Shown: piece after piece, positions 23,901-37,089 of the stretch
Layout of the letters: each line of letters starts with the position of its first letter
Position numbering within the stretch: position 1 is the stretch's first letter
Source: Citrus sinensis
Taxonomy: Eukaryota > Streptophyta > Magnoliopsida > Sapindales > Rutaceae
Assembly (NCBI RefSeq): GCF_022201045.2
Contig: NC_068557.1
Coordinates: 4,526,001 to 4,590,000 of the forward strand
Direction: 5' to 3'
DNA length: 64,000 nt
Translations under genes and position numbers: made by a program
The notes under the pieces: model-generated
Databases searched by the model: none
The model's input: the letters and a program-made list of their open reading frames with translations, nothing else
Told to the model about the DNA's origin: nothing

Positions 23901-24237
23901 TTAACTTGTTTGAGTATATAACAAGTGCAATCATATAGCGTTTTTCTTGTATGATTTAGCCATTTAGCGAGCAGGTCACTTATTTGCTGCAATTTTTATA
24001 ACCTTTATAATTTGAAATTAACACAAATGTGCTGTTCATCAAATTTTTAGGTTACACTTTGTATTCAGTGAAACTGCTTATGTGTATTAGCAATTTTACA
24101 ATCAAGCATTTATTTAGGACCATGAATCTTATTTTCCCCTCAAATTACTTCTAAGAGTATCCTGACTGTGAGAGGTTTTTCTATTTTCACAGGCTGAGCC
24201 ACAGTCAGAACCTCCATCAAAGAAGCATCGTAAATAA
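13277..24237 (+). CDS. FRS3: FAR1-RELATED SEQUENCE 3-type transcription factor (FHY3/FAR1 family)
   Basis: Predicted exons are 13277-15616, 15702-15791, 16090-16239, 20326-20442 and 24193-24237, all joining in phase 0 to give 913 aa. The FAR1 DNA-binding domain is about 50-140, with Cys97, Cys110 and His133/His135 likely zinc ligands. A MULE transposase-derived domain (about 285-400) keeps acidic positions Asp310 (TLDTRYR) and Asp372 (ITTDQDKA). A SWIM zinc finger follows, with CxC-x9-CxH at Cys598/Cys600/Cys610/His612. The family descends from Mutator transposases and acts in the nucleus as DNA-binding regulators in light and developmental signalling. The FRS3 call comes from the [12 protein letters not shown] start and the C-terminal [16 protein letters not shown] modules typical of FRS3 orthologues. 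Arabidopsis FRS3 is slightly shorter (about 850 aa). The protein ends in a basic KKHRK tail. A 24-bp coding minisatellite expands the linker. Reading through the first donor at 15617 would give a 797-aa alternative. Confidence 0.92.
13865..13966 (+). repeat. in-frame 24-bp minisatellite in FRS3
   Basis: Four units of 24 bp (13865-13888, 13889-13912, 13913-13936, 13937-13960) plus a partial fifth encode ESRTAPPI/V (first unit ETRTAPPI). They sit in the linker between the FAR1 domain and the transposase-derived domain (residues about 197-230). Unit length is a multiple of three, so copy-number change keeps the frame. Confidence 0.95.
18341..19582. mobile_element. 1.24-kb inverted-repeat element in FRS3 intron
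   Basis: The left end GGAAATGACCCTTAGGTCCC is matched inverted at the right by GGAAAATGACCTTAGGTCCC. A second copy of CTTAGGTCCCCAATTTTT lies just inside the left end. The element sits in a T-run (8 T on the left, 6 T on the right), so the target duplication cannot be measured. It carries no convincing gene. It occupies the 4.1-kb intron between coding exons 3 and 4. Confidence 0.65.
20842..21954. mobile_element. 1.1-kb inverted-repeat element in FRS3 intron
   Basis: The left arm (TCCTATCTGTATGTCCAGAT, then CCAATATCC and TTACTCTCAG) is matched in the reverse complement of the right arm (TCCCATCTGGACATTCGGGT, then CCAATATCC and TTACTCTCAG) over about 55 bp. Boundaries are uncertain by some bases and no target duplication is clear. 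An (AT)n run at 20910-20946 and a CT-run near 20968-20990 follow the left arm. No transposase is seen. Confidence 0.6.
22517..23106. mobile_element. Tourist-like (PIF/Harbinger) MITE in FRS3 intron, TTA duplication
   Basis: The ends GACTATGTTTGGGAG and, inverted, GGCTACATTTGGAAGG form a short terminal inverted repeat. The triplet TTA flanks the element at 22514-22516 and 23107-23109, the usual PIF/Harbinger target. The internal ccaatccaatctaatc and ggattggattag tracts are also inverted to each other. Non-coding, 590 bp. Confidence 0.72.
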
Positions 24238-26599
24238 GTCGTTATTTGAATTCTGTTCCCAGGTGTGTTCAACTAACTTGCCTCTATGGGTGGAAAGTGT
24301 TCACCAAAAATTTGGTCACGTCTCAAGGAGCCATGTTGCTCTGTTTCACCGAATTTTTGATCACCAGTCAGTCTTTAAGGCGCTGGGATGCTATGTTTAG
24401 TTCTTGTATTGGCTAGCCTTCTTTTAGCTTAGTTAGGTTCTGCATTTTTCTTCACTTTGCTTCATCTTTGTGTAAGCTTTTTCTGTACCATATTTGTACA
24501 TGAATGCATCAGATTCGGAAATACGAGGCATCAGAGAGAGCCCTAGTTTAAGGGTTTTTTTTTTTTTTTCTAATCCTCGCTGTATGATAACCTTAGGAAT
24601 AGTTGAGACCTTAATGGAGAGTGTCAAATTATCCAATTTAATTCTGCTTGCTGTGAATGCTTTTCATGAGCAACCATTGTTGTAACAGTTAGCGTGCTAT
24701 ATGTTTTTCAGTATCTTACATTTAATGCATGCATTATTCGTTGTGCATGCCAAAGCAGTAATTGGAGACGTTAGGAGAGTTGTTCTTGGGAGTGATTGTC
24801 CAGTGTTTTTGCAAAATTCGGCTGCCTGCACCCAGGCTCTCTCCCATTGTAGACTTTGAATCTAATTATTTTCAAAAAGTTGAAACCTTGAAACTGCAAA
24901 AGCAAAATTCTGTGTATCAAAGAACGAAGACCGATTGGAAGGGAGTTCGGAGGAGTGGTAACAATTTATCGGATATTTCTTGCAGTTCCGATATTTTAGT
25001 TCAACTTTGATGAGTAGTCATGACCGGTATGTTCTGTAATACAGTTGTAATACTGAGTAGGCCAAACTGTACTTATACAAATTGGTATGGAAGTATTATA
25101 TCATGCTTACATGTCCCACAGTTTTTTTCACCTTCGGTGGTATGGGAAACGTGGCGGTTATATGATACCATCACATCGATTTGTGTTAATAGAGTGTGTA
25201 TTCTTGGTATAACCATTTGTAAAACACACAAGTTAATTTGTAACAGTAAGAGGAAGTATTGTACACGTGACTATATCTTTTTTATCATTGAAAATGTTTT
25301 GTAGAGCTAGTAATTTGTCTAAATTTATTTTGTATAAATTAATATGGTATAAATGTTTTGGTTGAATGAACATATAAAATTATAAAAATAAACTATGTAG
25401 GTCGTGAGATAAATTTATTTTGTACAAATTGATGTGGTATAAATTTTTTGGTTGAATGAAACATATAAAATTATAAAAATAAATTATGTAGGTCATGAGA
25501 TATTTAATTTAACTAATTAAATGGTATTATATAAGTTTGTATCCTAACCCTAGACACTTGCTAAAAAATGTGCATGCATTGTGTGTGGACTTCATAGGTC
25601 AAATAAACATGCTAGCACCCTTTATCTCTGAAATCTTTTGCCACTTACATTCCCCTGATTGCAAAGAGGCGCTTCTTCGAGTTGGACTACATGAAAGCTG
25701 AACAAATGTTGCGAGTCCTACACATTTTCCGATAAAATCGGTTCGTTTTTGTTTTCTTTTTTGGGTGGGGGGAAGGGGGGAGGGGATGGAATTACTGTTT
25801 ATGAATGTATATGTGTATGATAAAAATAATTAAGCTTATAACCTGTTTAGTATTGATGTTCTATAATTTTTAAATCACAATTATCAATTATTATTAAAAG
25901 AAATTAGAGTCATGAAATAAAATGAGATAATTATAAATTTTAAATAATAATTTAGATAAATAATAAAAAAATTATATATTTTTATATATTGTTGGAGCTG
26001 GGGAGTTCGGTTGACCCTCGAATCATTTCTTCAATTGCTGGCTGTGCATCAGAGATTATATCTAAAATAAGTAAGCGAGACTCAATTGAGATAAAATAGT
26101 ATAAATAACGTGAGACAAAACTATTATAAATCGCGCAAGTGCCAGTCATCGTCATTGGACATTATAAATAGCATCCGCCATAAGGTTTACGACACATTGT
26201 CAATGAACACCCAATATAAATAAGATTTGAAAGAAAAGGAATGAACCATCAAAAATCTATTTCCATTGCCCATAGTTTTAAACCCACCCAACCCCCCAAA
26301 TTTATAAATTTGGAAAAAAAAAAAAAAAAAGATGTCTTGTTTCAAGTCTGTAAATAAATAAAAGTGGACCAAAAAAATTACAGAGTTTTATATCACCAGC
26401 ACAGATTACGCAGGCAGGCAATATTGCAGCTGCAGCAGCAAAGAACACTACCATCAGACGGGATGTAAGCACGGTGCCAGCAATCAACGTCCACAATGGG
26501 TAATCAAGCAAAAGACCTGATTTCTTCAATAACAGGAACACTACAATACAATCCTAGTTGTCTTGAATTGTTTCAAAATCCCACCAGTTAAGAAGATAT
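24238..26599. other. convergent intergenic region between FRS3 and SERRATE
   Basis: This contains the 3' untranslated regions of both genes and no further gene. A roughly 90-bp segment is tandemly duplicated at 25321-25500. The 25960-26200 part has scattered direct motifs (ACATTATAAATAG-like) but no complete element. Exact polyadenylation sites cannot be fixed from sequence. Confidence 0.55.
25321..25500 (+). repeat. two-copy tandem repeat, 90-bp unit
   Basis: AAATTTATTTTGTATAAATT at 25321 recurs as AAATTTATTTTGTACAAATT at 25411, and the following tggtataaat...ttggttgaatgaa...atgtaggtc(g/a)tgagat tract is also shared. A few substitutions separate the copies. Confidence 0.85.
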
Positions 26600-29500
26600 C
26601 TACAAGCTCCTGTAGTCCATAACAGTAACTTCATCCTCTGGTGCATCTAGGTCTTGATAACTGAATGAAACAAGAAAATGAGTTATAACCAAATTCCAAC
26701 CAACTCCATTGAAAAAAAAGTAGGAACAATGTGTTTTAGACAAAAAATGGGTTTGCTAATAATGAAAATTTTACATGCATCAATATAGCAGTCACAATCT
26801 GAAGCCACTCATGTATTTCATTACTTTAACAATAATGATAAAAGGAGTCCAAACTGAAAACATATAATAAAGCTTCCCAGGAAAAAATATATATAGAGAG
26901 AGAAAGATGGAATGTAAATTTAGTGGGTGAGAGACCAAAAATAAATAAATAAATAAATAATTGAACTAATTTCTCTAAAATCCAAAATAATTCCCCCAAC
27001 GTTGATGCCTTGACATTCTTGACAAGTTGACCATAACTGACTTCAGATATTGATAACAATTTCAGCCATAATCCCAACCGTCAAGTTTAAATAAATTATA
27101 TATGCGTAAAAAACAGCAGTAAATAAAAACCATGAAGTTGGCCAAAGATGCCCCAATGAATACCTTCTTATACGTCGAGGATCCTGTCGAAAGGCTGGAG
27201 ATAAAAGAATAGGGCCTGGACCACTTATTTGGGGTCCAGGACGTCCGTGTCTACCACCCCCTTCAAAAGGAGGGCCACCCTGATCTCTAATCATCTGCAT
27301 AGCGACTTCAGGAGGCGCTGGAACAAAGGGCCCCAGTGGACTGCAATTAGAGTAATAAGTAAGCTGTCTAGAAAAATAAAATCTACAGCCTATCGGCTTC
27401 AAGATGACAGATAAATTTGTTGCACTAACTGTTGACCTACCCAGCACCAGGAACAGGCATCAATACTGGTGGAGGAGGTATATCTGACGGAAAAGGAGGA
27501 GCAACACGAATGCCTTGTCCACCAAAGGTATCAAACATCGATTCATCGCGATTTGCCCCTTCAGGAACATCATCATTGGAAGGAAAATCACTTGCCTGTG
27601 CATTATCAGACCTATCGTATCTATCACTGCCATTAGGCCGATAGTCACGATCTCTACGGTTACCACGTTCATCTTTCAATCGGTTGTCTGGACCTAGTTT
27701 GCGTCTCAATGGCCTGTCCTTCTGCAAAGAAAAAACAAAAATACAAACATATAAAAATATGAATATAAATATAAATAAAATAACATTACTACCAACAACA
27801 ATGAAAACAATGAAAATGATAATCATGAGTTAAAGCCCTAATAACAACATAAACAGCATATAGCAGAGGTTTCCAAAGGAGTAGGTGATTATTATTTTTG
27901 GTCAATTCTTTTAATTTTATTTTGTAACAGCTTCAGTACGTTAGTGAACAGAAGTTGCAGCTTAAGACAACAGAAACTAAAATGCAATCTTTTGGCATAT
28001 GCAAACAAAAATCAGAACAAGTGAACAGAATGAGGGTTGAATACTCAGTGTGTATGTATTTGAGTCTGTCTGTGCAAATAAAAACACAACTGAATGTTAC
28101 TATCAAATAACTACTGTGACTAACTCGTTTCCAATGACATTTTGTCAGTCAAATTAATATTTGCATGTATAGCAACACATTAGCACATTAAGCCACACAT
28201 ATTTTTCTAGTATAATCGAATAAATCATACCGGCATGGGTTGCTGCATAACAGGGGTCCCACCAGGTGCATCAGGATCACTGTAAATGACAAAAAAAAAA
28301 AAAATGTGATAAATCTTCAGAAGAAATGTATAGAGAAACCCAACAAGCAACAAAGTCAAGACTTACTTCATGTAATTCTGGAAATACAGCTCTTCGCGCA
28401 CTTTGGAGGTGAGCTCTATCACAAGTTCTGGGTGCTTGAGTTTAAGATGCTTGTGCACAAACTCAGCAGCATGAAAAAGCTTTGTGCAACCTTTGGCTCC
28501 ACAACCATACTTCCAACCATATTTTTCATCCCTAATCTTTCGGACAAAGGGATCCAGAGCATCAACAGCAGCAGCATCAATCTTATCCTTAGCAGTCATT
28601 ATTTCCAAGGGATCTTGACTTCTCAATCTCTCTTGCCAACGAAAGTCAAGTTTCTTTTCCCACTCCGCTCCATTATTAGTTATGTCAGAACTCTTTCCCT
28701 CAGCTCTCACATGTCTGAGACCCTTGGCTTCACTTGTTTCAACCATCCCATAATAATCCACGCCATGTATGCGCCACAGATAAGTAATAAGTGTATCCAG
28801 CAGCTCAACTCCCTCGAGGCCCTTAACAGAGGTCAAGCCTCGAATGATAATAACTGGACCAGTGGAGCCATGGGATTTCTCCCGGTTCATTTTATCATTA
28901 TCAGATCCACATAAAATATTTTCCGTAATTCCTTTCTCAGAGTCAAGTTTACGAACAAGGGCCTGCGCTTGTTCAATGTCAACTTGAATTCTTCTTGGCT
29001 CTGAACTAATTGGGTGAGCCTTAGGTGCAGCAGAAAGAAGATCAGTTTCTTTAGCTGGTCCCCGACCGTGCCGTCTTCTTTTACCACCATTGTCTACATC
29101 ATCATCAGAATTTGGTTCACTCGTCTGTCCTAATTTATTTGACGATGATGCATTGACACTGGGACCTCTGCATTGTTGAGTTGGAAACATTAGTTTACTG
29201 TAATAAAAACAAAACACTGGCGACCGGCAAAATATCCACATACACATTTTAAGGGTGAAGTATGGATCTTACAAGTCCAATGTTCCACTCTGTAAATCAA
29301 GCAAAAAATCCTTTGCCACCTTTCGTGCAAGGTCATTCCTCCTAAACAAAAATTCCCCATTGAATTAATTCAATATCATAAAGATAATTAAATGCCAGAA
29401 AAGAGATGATTATAAAATTGTTGGTGAGAACACAAAACTTTGATAGCATGTTTCCAACTTCATAGATACCATGGATCTGATAATCAGTGGATCTCACCTC

Positions 29501-32500
29501 TCTATAACAGCAACTAAATTTGTTGGATGATATTTGTCTTTTAACCTACAAACAAAGCACATATAGTAAGAACAACGAAGTGTACAAAGCAGGAATAAAG
29601 TGAAAGACGAGAAGTACCATTCCTCATCTTTATGAGCATCAAAAAATACTCGCTTCTGAGTTGAAATATACTCCGACTTGTATTCTTGGTATCTACAAAA
29701 TCAAAGGCCACCTTTATTGTTATAATTTCAAAACTTCAGGTCCGATGTATGCTGCACAATCAAACTCTATAAAGACCAAAATAGTCCCACCTGCGTTCTG
29801 CTTCAGCTGGCAGTATATCATCTTCAAGCTCCTGGATGAATTGCTTGTATGACATCAAGCCTTCCCTGAAAGAATTTAATTTATATGTATTTAGAACTAT
29901 AAATGAAATTTCAACATCAAATGGAATGTCATCTTTATTGAGGTCAAAATAAAGGCAGGGAAAAAAAATGGGAAAGCAAAGAGAGAAACAAAAACAATGG
30001 AAAATGAGCAATCAAGGAAATTGGATCAAACTGATAACTATTCCATATTTTCTTCTGTCACATTTCTCTTTCATGAAGCAACTACAGTAACAGAGATAGG
30101 GTTGATATCTTTTTTGAATCATGAAATTGTATAAGCTTTAAAGTGATCTTTGAATTACTACCTCTCAATTTTGAGACTAAAAACAACTCAATTTCAAGGG
30201 AACACTGAAATTGCAAGAAAGCAATGATTTCTTGTTGCAACACGTGCATTCTCCAGGCTGTGTATAAGGACAGTCAGAGCTGGTGATGCAACACTAGTAT
30301 GCAAGTCTTTAATTTAAAATGTCAGCCTAACTTTAGTGTTGTATCAAAGAAAGTTTCTGAGTACCAAGTAAATATGTATACTCAAATTTGCTTCACTAGA
30401 ATTCCGATACAGCTAATTGAAGATCTGCAACAATGAAGATACTGATGAACAAATTCATTTTAACTTAACTATCTCACAAGCAAACTGCTTTTCAACTACC
30501 TAACAGTTTAAAACACACAAAACTGTTCCACCTGAACCTTGCTTTTTAACAGGCTAATATAAGATAAAAATGAAAATACAAGAAAGGACCAGACACCCAC
30601 TTATGCGTCACATACAACCCTGCAGAAATACTACTTAGTATATATACAACCCAAATGTAAGCAAATCAATAAGAGTACAAATGTGCCCGTGCAGGTGTGT
30701 TACACTCAGAAAACTGTTCATTTTCATTCAACTAGCTCTCCACAACTTTAGTACGAAGTGAAACCTACTCCCCTACTTATATTAACTCCTCAATTAGATA
30801 ATAAGATTTCCCATCACCTCCCTCCAGACAGAAATCATGCCTTGTAAATAATATGGTAAAAAGACAAAATTAATATTTTAGTATTCATGCAAGGATTTAA
30901 ATGAGTTGAACAAAATCAACTGAACAAAAAATCATGCAGTAACAATCAGAAGAAGAATAAGCCAATCTCTCTGAAAACTAAAGTCCATAACATCACGGAA
31001 TGCTTACCTTTGTGTACTCCCTGTGTTGGAAGCATCACCATATCCACCACGACTTGAGTCCCATTCTGCAAAAGTAACCGAATTAGTTCTACTAGAAAAA
31101 CAAACATGAATGCTATATACATTTCTGCACCACTACAGAAATTGCCAACAGCAACGAGATTTAGAGTATACACTCTTGTATCTGTCAAATCAGAATCACA
31201 CATACATCCTACGATATGCAACAGAATTCCCTAGATATTTTTTAGTATATTCTCATTCCTACAGATGGTGCAGATGCAAATGCTGTACATATATTTTAAT
31301 AATAACTGTGATAGAAAATTAAAATCAAACTGTTCTCGTAAAGCTCTGCCCCAAACATATCCATAAAAGCTATATTTATAATATTACATACGAGCTACTA
31401 ATAACAACGAGATTTAGATTATAAACTATGGCATCTGTCAAATCAGCACCACACATATGGCCTGCAATATGCAACAGAATTCCTTAGATATTTTTTAACA
31501 TGTTCTCATTCCTACAGATGGTGCAGAAGCAAATGCTGTACACGTATTTTAATAATAACTGTGATAGGAAATTTCGCAACACTCTGCCCCAAGCATATCC
31601 ATAAAAGCTATATTTATAATATTACATACAAGCTACTAATAACCAAGAATGCTACAAAGATGTAATCATATAAGATCCGAAATCTTATATTATCAATTTT
31701 CTTTCTACACGTTCATGGCAAATGAAGGTTCATTCTCATATAGTTAAAATGTATATATGTGGTCAGAAGGACATACAATTAAATGTATACACCAAATCTC
31801 AATAGGAGACCTATCACAAATCATAGGGTAGTTCATATCCATATAATCCTACACCATCTAAGTTCAGAATGTCACATAACAGTTTCCGCATGTCGATATT
31901 TTCAAAATTATGCCATATCGAAGCACGCAAGAATAAGTTTCAGCACCACCACCAATTTGAACTAACTACAGGTGTATGTTGCACCAGATAGCAATAATGC
32001 CTTGAGTCGAAAACCAAAGTAGATGCTCCATGTCAAAGATCCAAACACACATTACAATTTATATGTGCGTGCCATGTCCAACAGACATGCTTGATTAGGT
32101 CCATTTTAAGTATATCACTAACCAGAATAATTTGACAAACCCATCTTTGAAAAGGAATTGACCAATAAGATAAGAAAATTTCACAACATATGAAAAATTG
32201 AAAATATGTGCAACAAGAAGCATGCAACCAGACCCATGCATACATACACACATCATCTATGTGATTATATCAAGCCAGGACTAACATTGGTCACTACGCT
32301 AAAATGAACATGCCTAAACAAAGGCACTGTAAACCACAGAATTGTTCTATGAAAGTCTGTTCCTTATCTAAAACACGTGCACACTCCTACAATAGGACAC
32401 CTTTTTCCAATGCTCTTCTGACAAACGTCAATTAGGTATAAATTACATGCTCCTTTGGCCAACAAAATATCATTTAGTATAGATGTGATTTTTTTTTTTT

Positions 32501-35500
32501 TTTGGCATAAAAAACTCAGACTAGCAATAAAAGCAAGCCCATAAAACAAGTATTTCAATTTTTCTTTTTTTCCTTTTTCCCTTTCGCATGAAATCTCCTA
32601 ATTAGGGTCATCTGGTGAGTAAGAGAGAGATGCATATAGAACAACACCAGTGTATTTGAGAATTTAGAATGATTCAGAAAACTCAAATGCAAAGAATATT
32701 CATCGCATATTTTGCTAACTATTTAACAAATTACTCGGTAAAAAAACAGTACTAACATTTGGAGTACAAGAGGACCAAATCAGATCATAAATTTGAAACT
32801 GTAGCGGTTAAAAAGCAGTTAACCACTTACCAGATGGACCGCTTTGATACCCACCGGATGACCGACCAGCAAACCGGCCATGAGGCCTTTCGTCACCGTA
32901 GCCAGGCCTGCCCCCCATTTCCCGTTCATATCCACCAGTGTAATCATACCCAAACCTAAAACACCAAAAGAAACAATAGATGACATGAGAATAGTATGTG
33001 CAAAACAACTTGCTAAGAAGGGAAATCTTGTTTTCCCCATGTGGATAAGATGGAAAAAGGAAATCAAATAATGATACAAATTGAGAAACTGAAGAAATAT
33101 CCTACACAGGAAAAGCACACAGAGTCCATAGTTAGGAAGCTACTGCAATAATAATGGAAGCAATACAGTTTTTGAGAAAAAGGGTGAACGTATGCCATGC
33201 TACAACATTGGCTGACCATATCCTATCTTCAGTGAATAGAGAATCTGCAAACTATATGCACCTAATGACCTGATTTTAGTGAGTAATTTTTCTTCAAGTG
33301 AATGTTGCAACCACTTAAAGTAGAAGAGATACTACTATATTAATCCCCCCACAAGTCAAACCACTCAACTTAACACTAAAATTTAAACTCTTCCCAACAC
33401 CCTTTTGCTTCCATAATGCTTATAACATCATGCTTATGCAGTAATTTAGATAATAACTTCAATGACACCCCTTTGCCAATCTTTGTTAATCAATTTTTAA
33501 GTACTTTACATTTCGTATTTTAAGAAAATATAAGTCTAGTCACACCCCCGCAAATTGATAATCTGCTATCATGTTTCATTTCATCATATAGTAGTCCCAT
33601 GGCACGGTGGTGTCTTAATCACCATTTAAATGAAAAATAATTAAACAAATAAATAAAACATGCCTCCAAAGAATGCTAGAAAACTCATATTATGTGAAAA
33701 CCGAGATGTATCACTAGCAGAAGAACTGCAAATTTACTTAAAGATAACTCTATGAAGCTCTTGCAAGACATCTAACACAAATTTGACATTCCCGTTACTA
33801 GAAGTCCATATAAAGAATCCAATTATGCTGGAAACTAAGGATGGTACAAGAAAATGCTGATTAACTCCATTCTAAGATTCCCAATAAAACATCTCATAAA
33901 AGCAAAAGGCAGTAAAAGAAGATATCACAGTAACTCAGCAACAGTTTTATGTATGGAGTGGTGTAAGAAGGAAAATTGCCTCTCAACTTGTCAGATGGAT
34001 CCACCCAATATTTGGATGAAGTTATTGAAAATGTAGTAATGTACATGGAAATGATTCTTTAAATCATAGAACTCTAATGCTATGAACAAACATTTATCGA
34101 ATTTCAAGAACAGTAAGAAGTATTCTCACGCTACCATCAAAAGATTCAGACATATGGACCAGAGACTTTCAACTAATAAAGTTATTATCATCACATTTGT
34201 GAAGCATATTACAAACCAAGAAGGTCCTACCAAAAAACCATTGCTAAGATATTCTGGCAACAGATTAAGCAGCCTCTACAAGAAGTAAATTCCAATTTTC
34301 CTATAAAAGTCATGTTTGTAGGGCTTCTTTTATACATCCCATGTAATCATCCTTCTCGCCTTAGTTTTTCATCTCCTATTAAACCTTTTAATATTAAAAA
34401 AATTAAGCATTTTTATTCTCAAACATCTTGTTTCTTCAACTGCAGCTTTCTATAGAATGTTACCACAGGTCTCAAATATAGCTAAAGAAAGCTCTACACC
34501 TCAAATAAAAACCAGAATCAAGGACTTTGTTCACACCGCTTTCTTTTCAACACAGACGATGCATGCAATCCCATTTAGGATACAGCAGCTTTCCAATAAA
34601 GAAAAAATAGAGTTTATCTATATTACTGCTATAATCAGGGCTTCATCTCCACTGTTGTCAAAAAAAGAGTTTCACAATTAGAAGAATGAGATTTTGCCTA
34701 TTCTAAAGATACCTATGTCTCACAACTGTAGAGAACTGAAAGAGATCGGCAACATGTACCCAACATCGTATGCCAAGAACAGGAATGAAAATGCAGATAG
34801 CATTGCCATATCTTTAAAAATAATGATAGAATTTATCATCCTCCGTATATCACCACAGACTCATAATATTGTTAACTTCATAGCCCTTTCTTTTCAAGGA
34901 TACCTTTTAGTTCACAGGAAATTGATATTTTCTCAACAAAATATACTCATACTTTACTCAAGGTTTACTTGTTTGATCCCTTCATAAGAAGATTACAATC
35001 CAGCTGAACTTCATCATTATCAATATTTTTCTGGTTACCATAACATTTCAGTTAAAAGTTTCTAAATGTTATTCTTAATCATCAAGTAGTAACATGCAGC
35101 TTAAATCTTATCATATATGCATAAGAGTGAATGTTCATATGACATTTGACCAGGCACAATTATGATCACCTAATTTTCCCAATAACCAGCTCTAAATTAC
35201 ATCAATTTCCATAAATATTCCACATCATAAACATCCAATCAATTAATCACATCTCACCTTCTATCAGGCCCAAAGCCACCACGCGGACTACCTCGCCTAG
35301 GCTCATAGCCTCCATCGTCTCTCCTCGACCGCTTATATGGAGGGGACCTTCGAGGTGGCGGAGAGTGCCTTCTATCTCGGTAAGGCAAAGGCGGAGGCGG
35401 AGGACTGACGGTGCTCCTCCTCTTATAATCCCTATCTCTCTCCCTAGGCACCGGTGGCGGGGGAGACCGGTTCCTGTCGTAATAATCCGGTCCGCGGCGG

Positions 35501-35640
35501 TTCGGTAGCGGCCTATCGAAGTCCCTGTCGTCACGCCTCTCTCTGGAGTCTCTCTCGCGCCTTCTAGTAGGTGGCGGCGGTGGTGGCGGTGAAGATTGAG
35601 GGGCGCTGTTGTTGGTATTGTTGTCGATGTTGTCCTCGTT

Positions 35641-35671
<31 letters not shown>

Positions 35672-35745
35672 TCGTCTCCAGCGGAAGATTTGTCTTTGCG
35701 GCGTCGGTCCAGCGAATCGACCGCCATGTTCATGACTTGAGCCAT
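26600..35745 (-). CDS. SE: SERRATE, C2H2 zinc-finger RNA-processing protein (ARS2 family)
   Basis: Predicted coding exons (minus strand, 5' to 3'): 35745-35258, 32955-32831, 31065-31008, 29865-29791, 29692-29618, 29545-29498, 29341-29273, 29167-28367, 28279-28231, 27721-27441, 27340-27164, 26660-26600. Together they give 768 aa with every junction in frame; Arabidopsis SE is about 720 aa. In plants SE works in the nucleus with DCL1 and HYL1 in primary-microRNA processing, and with the cap-binding complex in splicing. The N-terminus (1-205) is disordered, with an Asn/Gly run, poly-Pro, and Arg/Asp/Ser-Pro tracts. An ARS2-type helical region follows (about 220-330, GLMSYKQFIQELEDDILP). The C2H2 finger is near 535-558 (Cys535, Cys540, His553, His558). 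The tail is Gly/Pro-rich and ends VTVMDYRSL. The start chosen is MAQVMNM at 35745; the frame is open upstream to 35862, but that sequence looks like leader. Confidence 0.95.
31150..31645 (-). repeat. imperfect tandem duplication (about 253 bp) in SERRATE intron 2
   Basis: The block starting caacgagatttag at 31152 recurs at 31405. It includes the shared tracts atgcaacagaattcc, attcctacagatggtgcag and ccataaaagctatatttata. Divergence is roughly ten percent by eye. It is intronic and has no coding signal. Confidence 0.85.
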
Positions 35746-36178
35746 CAGTGCGAGGAACCCTAGAAGACCCAATGAAATTAAATGAGAGCTTTTTCCCCTT
35801 TTTTTTTTCTCTTTTTTCTCCTTCAGTGTGTGTGTTTGTTCTAGTCTGTGAGTAAATTGCAACTGTTCGGGGGTTTGGAATTTGGATCGATCGAATCTGT
35901 GAGAGAGAGAGAGAGAGAGGTGGAAATAATATTTTAAAAAGCGGAACAGGTAAGTATTTTATGAGAATACCTGGTCTGGTGTGTATCTTGTGTGTCGATT
36001 AATAGAGTTTTTAATGATTTTAGTTTTTCTCTCTTTAAACTTACCATACACGGTTTTCTGCGATTTGACGGAGGGGTTTTAACATTCACCTCCCTAAACG
36101 TTTTTCATAATAACACTTAGATAGGGTTTCTTTCTTTTTTTTTGTCCCTCCAACAATTATAAGTCCTGATGATAGCAG
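35746..36178 (-). promoter_or_regulatory. SERRATE 5' leader and promoter region
   Basis: Read on the minus strand, the sequence before the start codon is CT-rich, with a (CT)n run at plus 35901-35918, as is common in plant 5' leaders. No TATA box is obvious. A hAT MITE begins at 36179, about 430 bp upstream of the start codon. Confidence 0.5.
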
Positions 36179-36705
36179 TAGGGATGGCAAAATCTAATTC
36201 CGAATCTGCATTTTTGAGATTCGGATGCAGGTTATAACTGTGTAGATTTGCGGATATATTTTTTGAATATTTGGATCCACATAATGCTAAATTTAAATAT
36301 AATTTAAAATTTAATAAATTTACCTAATAAAATTAAATAAAATTTAATCATAATTCAACAATCAATAATTTAACACTTTGAATAATATTCAATAATACTA
36401 ATCCACAAATAAAAATACTACAACATAAATCAAACATTAAGAATAATATAAATTCAAATCTAACACCACTACAATTCCACAAATAAAACACCACAAATCC
36501 ACATAAATTCCATTGAAAACAATCCAAATAAAAACATCACTATATATATATTAAAAATAATAAGGATCTAGATACTCAGTTTTTTGGATGCACTTACATT
36601 CGAATTTGGATCTTAATTTTTGCATCAAAATCTGATTTTTTTTAAATTTGAATATTTTAAATATTCGTACGTTCAAGTCAAACCCATATTTTTTTTGTCA
36701 TCTCT
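36179..36705. mobile_element. hAT-type MITE, 527 bp
   Basis: The left end is TAGGGATGGCAAAA and the right end, inverted, is AGAGATGACAAAAA. The flanking 8-mers GATAGCAG (36171-36178) and GATAGCAA (36706-36713) agree at 7 of 8 positions. Subterminal GATTCGGAT/ATCTGA-like motifs occur on both sides. Non-coding. Confidence 0.75.
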
Positions 36706-37089
36706 GATAGCAACCAATTATATTGACATATTAGAACAAACTAAAAGGCTTGGCCCATACTTTCACCAAATTGTATATTATTTTGTAACTTTACTTCCTG
36801 TCTTGATTGTGTTTTTATCTAAAAATCAACATTAGACCCATCTAATCCGTAAGTACACATTTCTTAGTAGACGTAAATCATTATTTCAAGCAACCATCAG
36901 ATCATAATTTAGAAGGTAGAGATGTACATAAAGACTCAAATTACATAAAACTCTTGGTTAAGCGCCCACTTAGGGGACCTTAGGCATTATTAAAGGCCTT
37001 GTGATATGGGCTAATAAAGAATCAAGCATTTAGGTTTATCGCAAAACTAGGCACCAATTACAATATTTAATAAGAGACCTTGTAGATGA

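Noticed and set aside
35746..35862. Extended SERRATE start with MQFTHRLEQ
   Set aside because: The upstream part is Lys-rich leader-like sequence; plant homologues begin close to the MAQVMNM position.
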